A program made the position numbers and the translations under genes. Below, one piece after another: positions 62,546 to 64,000 of a DNA stretch of 64,000 nucleotides. The stretch is from Palsa-504 sp963787645. GTDB lineage: Bacteria; Actinomycetota; Actinomycetes; Streptosporangiales; Streptosporangiaceae. The stretch lies in the NCBI GenBank assembly GCA_963787645.1, contig CAWBDS010000014.1:434001-498000 (forward strand). Reading direction: 5' to 3'. A model generated the notes under the pieces. The model had not been told where the DNA came from, made no database searches, and saw nothing but the letters and a program-made list of their open reading frames with translations. Within the stretch, counting starts at the first letter, position 1; the number at the start of each line of letters is the position of its first letter.

Positions 62546-64000
62546 AGCTGACAGCTCCGCGTCGGCTGTCTCGGGCGGGGCTTGTGCCCGGGGGAGACGC
62601 GAGAAGCGCATCGTGCCGTCGTTGATCTTGCCGTAGCGGAGGGTGAGCACGTCGCGGGCGTAGCTCATGCCGAGCCGCCACGGAGCCCGGGATCCGGATC
62701 GCGGGAACTGATCGATGGAGCGCAGCACGTAGCCGGCCGCGAAGTCGAGCAAGGGCCGGGCGGTGACGTCCGGGTCCTCGTTGACCGGGACGCAGCTGTC
62801 GTAGCCGTGGGAGTCCATGTAGGCCAGCAGCCGACAGGTGAACTCGCTGACTAGATCCGCCTTCAAGGTCCACGAGGCGTTCGTGTAACCGATGGTGAAC
62901 GCGAAGTTCGGCACGCCGCTGAGCATCATGGCCTTGTAGGCCATCGTCTCGGGCAGCTGGACCGGGCGGTCATCCACGGTCAGCTGCGCGCCGCCCAGCG
63001 CAAGCAACTGGAGGCCGGTCGCGGTCACCACGATGTCGGCCTCGATCTCGGTGCCGCACTCGAGCAGCAGGCCTCGTTCGGTGAACCTGACGATGCGATC
63101 GGTGACCACCGAGGCTCGCCCGGCGCTGATCGCCTTGAACAGGTCTCCGTCGGGAACCAGGCACAGCCGCTGATCCCAGGGGTTGTAGACCGGATTGAAG
63201 TGCGTGGCTACGTCATATCCCGCGGGCAGTTGCTTGATGGTCATCTTGCGGATCCAGCCGCGGATCATGGCGGGCCGACGGCGGCTGAGCTTATAGATCA
63301 CCGTCATCATCAGGACGTTCTTCCAGCGCGTGACGGCATACCCGCGTCGGGTGCCGAGCAGCGCGCGCAGTCTGGTGGCGATCGCATCCTCGGCGGGCAT
63401 GGGCAGGATGTAGGTGGGGGAGCGTTGCAGCATCGTCACGTGTCCCGCGGTCCCGGCCAGGGCCGGGACGAGCGTAACCGCGGTCGCGCCGCTGCCGACC
63501 ACGACGACACGCTTGCCCGCGTAGTCCAGGTCCTCGGGCCAGTGCTGCGGGTGCACCACCGGACCGCGGAAGTCGCCGATACCCGCGAACGACGGCAGGT
63601 ACCCCTGGTCATAGCGGTAGTAGCCGCTGCACATCAGCAGGAAACCGCAGGTCATCGTCTTGATCTCGGCGCCGTGCACCGCCTCGACCGTCCATCGCGC
63701 CGTCGCGCTTGACCACGAGGCGCGGACCACCCGGTGGCCGAAGCGGACATGCTCGCCGATGCCCGCGTCGGCCGCGGTGTCCCGGACGTAGCGCAGGATC
63801 GACGGGCCGTCCGCGATCGCCTTGGCCTGCGTCCACGGCCGGAACCGGTAGCCGAGCGTGTGCATGTCCGAGTCCGATCGCACCCCGGGGTAGCGGAACA
63901 GATCCCAGGTGCCGCCGATGACGTCCCGAGCCTCCAAGATGGCGTAGGTCTTGTCCGGGAACGAGGTCCGCAGGTGATGCGCGGCGCCGATCCCGGACAG
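62540..64000 (-). CDS. Flavin-containing monooxygenase, Baeyer-Villiger type (EthA-like), N-terminus cut
   Basis: At least 486 residues; the frame runs off the right edge. It enters with LSGIGAAHHLR (part of the FAD GxGxxG) and YAILEARDVIGGTWDLFRYPG. The BVMO fingerprint FRGPVVHPQHWPEDL is intact near residue 145 of the visible part, followed by the NADPH loop VVVVGSGATAVTLVP and ATGLQLLALGG. EthA-type enzymes oxidise ketones to esters or sulphur compounds with O2 and NADPH. It overlaps the end of the MDR remnant by 6 bases, convergently. Substrate unknown. Confidence 0.88.
   Translation of the reverse strand: MSGIGAAHHLRTSFPDKTYAILEARDVIGGTWDLFRYPGVRSDSDMHTLGYRFRPWTQAKAIADGPSILRYVRDTAADAGIGEHVRFGHRVVRASWSSATARWTVEAVHGAEIKTMTCGFLLMCSGYYRYDQGYLPSFAGIGDFRGPVVHPQHWPEDLDYAGKRVVVVGSGATAVTLVPALAGTAGHVTMLQRSPTYILPMPAEDAIATRLRALLGTRRGYAVTRWKNVLMMTVIYKLSRRRPAMIRGWIRKMTIKQLPAGYDVATHFNPVYNPWDQRLCLVPDGDLFKAISAGRASVVTDRIVRFTERGLLLECGTEIEADIVVTATGLQLLALGGAQLTVDDRPVQLPETMAYKAMMLSGVPNFAFTIGYTNASWTLKADLVSEFTCRLLAYMDSHGYDSCVPVNEDPDVTARPLLDFAAGYVLRSIDQFPRSGSRAPWRLGMSYARDVLTLRYGKINDGTMRFSRLPRAQAPPETADAELSAS

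Overview
The window is about 70% G+C and has the gene style of a soil-type actinomycete: an AfsR/SARP regulator, a DUF574 (SAV2177-type) methyltransferase, MmpL/RND and DHA2 exporters, DUF3500, DUF1697, and many ATGA-coupled genes. The order is probably Streptosporangiales, Streptomycetales or close, but no marker fixes the genus. No rRNA, tRNA or CRISPR was seen.

Layout. 1-3.8 kb: end of a methyltransferase, a GalT-like transferase, an ABM monooxygenase, a frameshifted iron alcohol dehydrogenase and an MTHFS-family protein. 4.1-6.8 kb: a leftward gabT/puuB-like pair for GABA or amine catabolism. 6.9-12.7 kb: the protocatechuate branch of the beta-ketoadipate pathway, pcaB-pcaC then pcaI-J-H-G-D, followed by an esterase. 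13.9-17.2 kb: two tandem secreted-repeat lipoproteins, a terminator, and an MFS exporter fused to a MarR-like domain. 17.2-20.4 kb: DUF574 methyltransferase, a TPR regulator-like protein and a small PH-like protein.

20.4-33.2 kb is the most coherent system. A leftward operon encodes a lipoprotein binding protein, two permeases, two Opp-type ATPases, a GH4 glycosidase, a secreted GH9 enzyme and a BadF-type sugar kinase. A ROK repressor diverges from it and a secreted GH18 chitinase follows. Matching 19-bp palindromes lie between the repressor and the operon and upstream of the chitinase, so one regulon for chitin or chitosan oligosaccharides is likely. The gene set resembles the Vibrio chitin-disaccharide operon (Opp-type ABC, GH9 glucosaminidase, BadF-type kinase), not the usual actinobacterial DasABC or CebEFG systems. 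A GH3 (LpqI/NagZ-like) lipoprotein lies at 38.9 kb.

33.5-38.8 kb: SDR, DUF1697, DUF3500, methyltransferase and MmpL genes. 40,260-48,098 is a delimited Tn3-family transposon with 49-bp inverted ends and a 5-bp TACTT target duplication. It holds a decayed transposase, a YjbR protein, an AraC regulator, a quinone-oxidoreductase-like enzyme, a carboxylesterase and a tyrosine recombinase. An ISKra4-family element (48.2-50.1 kb) and a 3' fragment of a relative (50.9-51.0 kb) lie next to it, so 40-51 kb is an insertion hot spot.

51.2-61.2 kb: a GT39-like glycosyltransferase overlapping a GT2-GtrA fusion, a TPR protein, an UbiB/ABC1 kinase with an SDR, and an AfsR/SARP regulator. 61.4-62.5 kb: remnants of an ABC exporter and a quinone oxidoreductase with internal deletions. 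The window ends inside a Baeyer-Villiger-type monooxygenase. Six otherwise good genes carry single-base frameshifts, so assembly error must be weighed before calling them dead.
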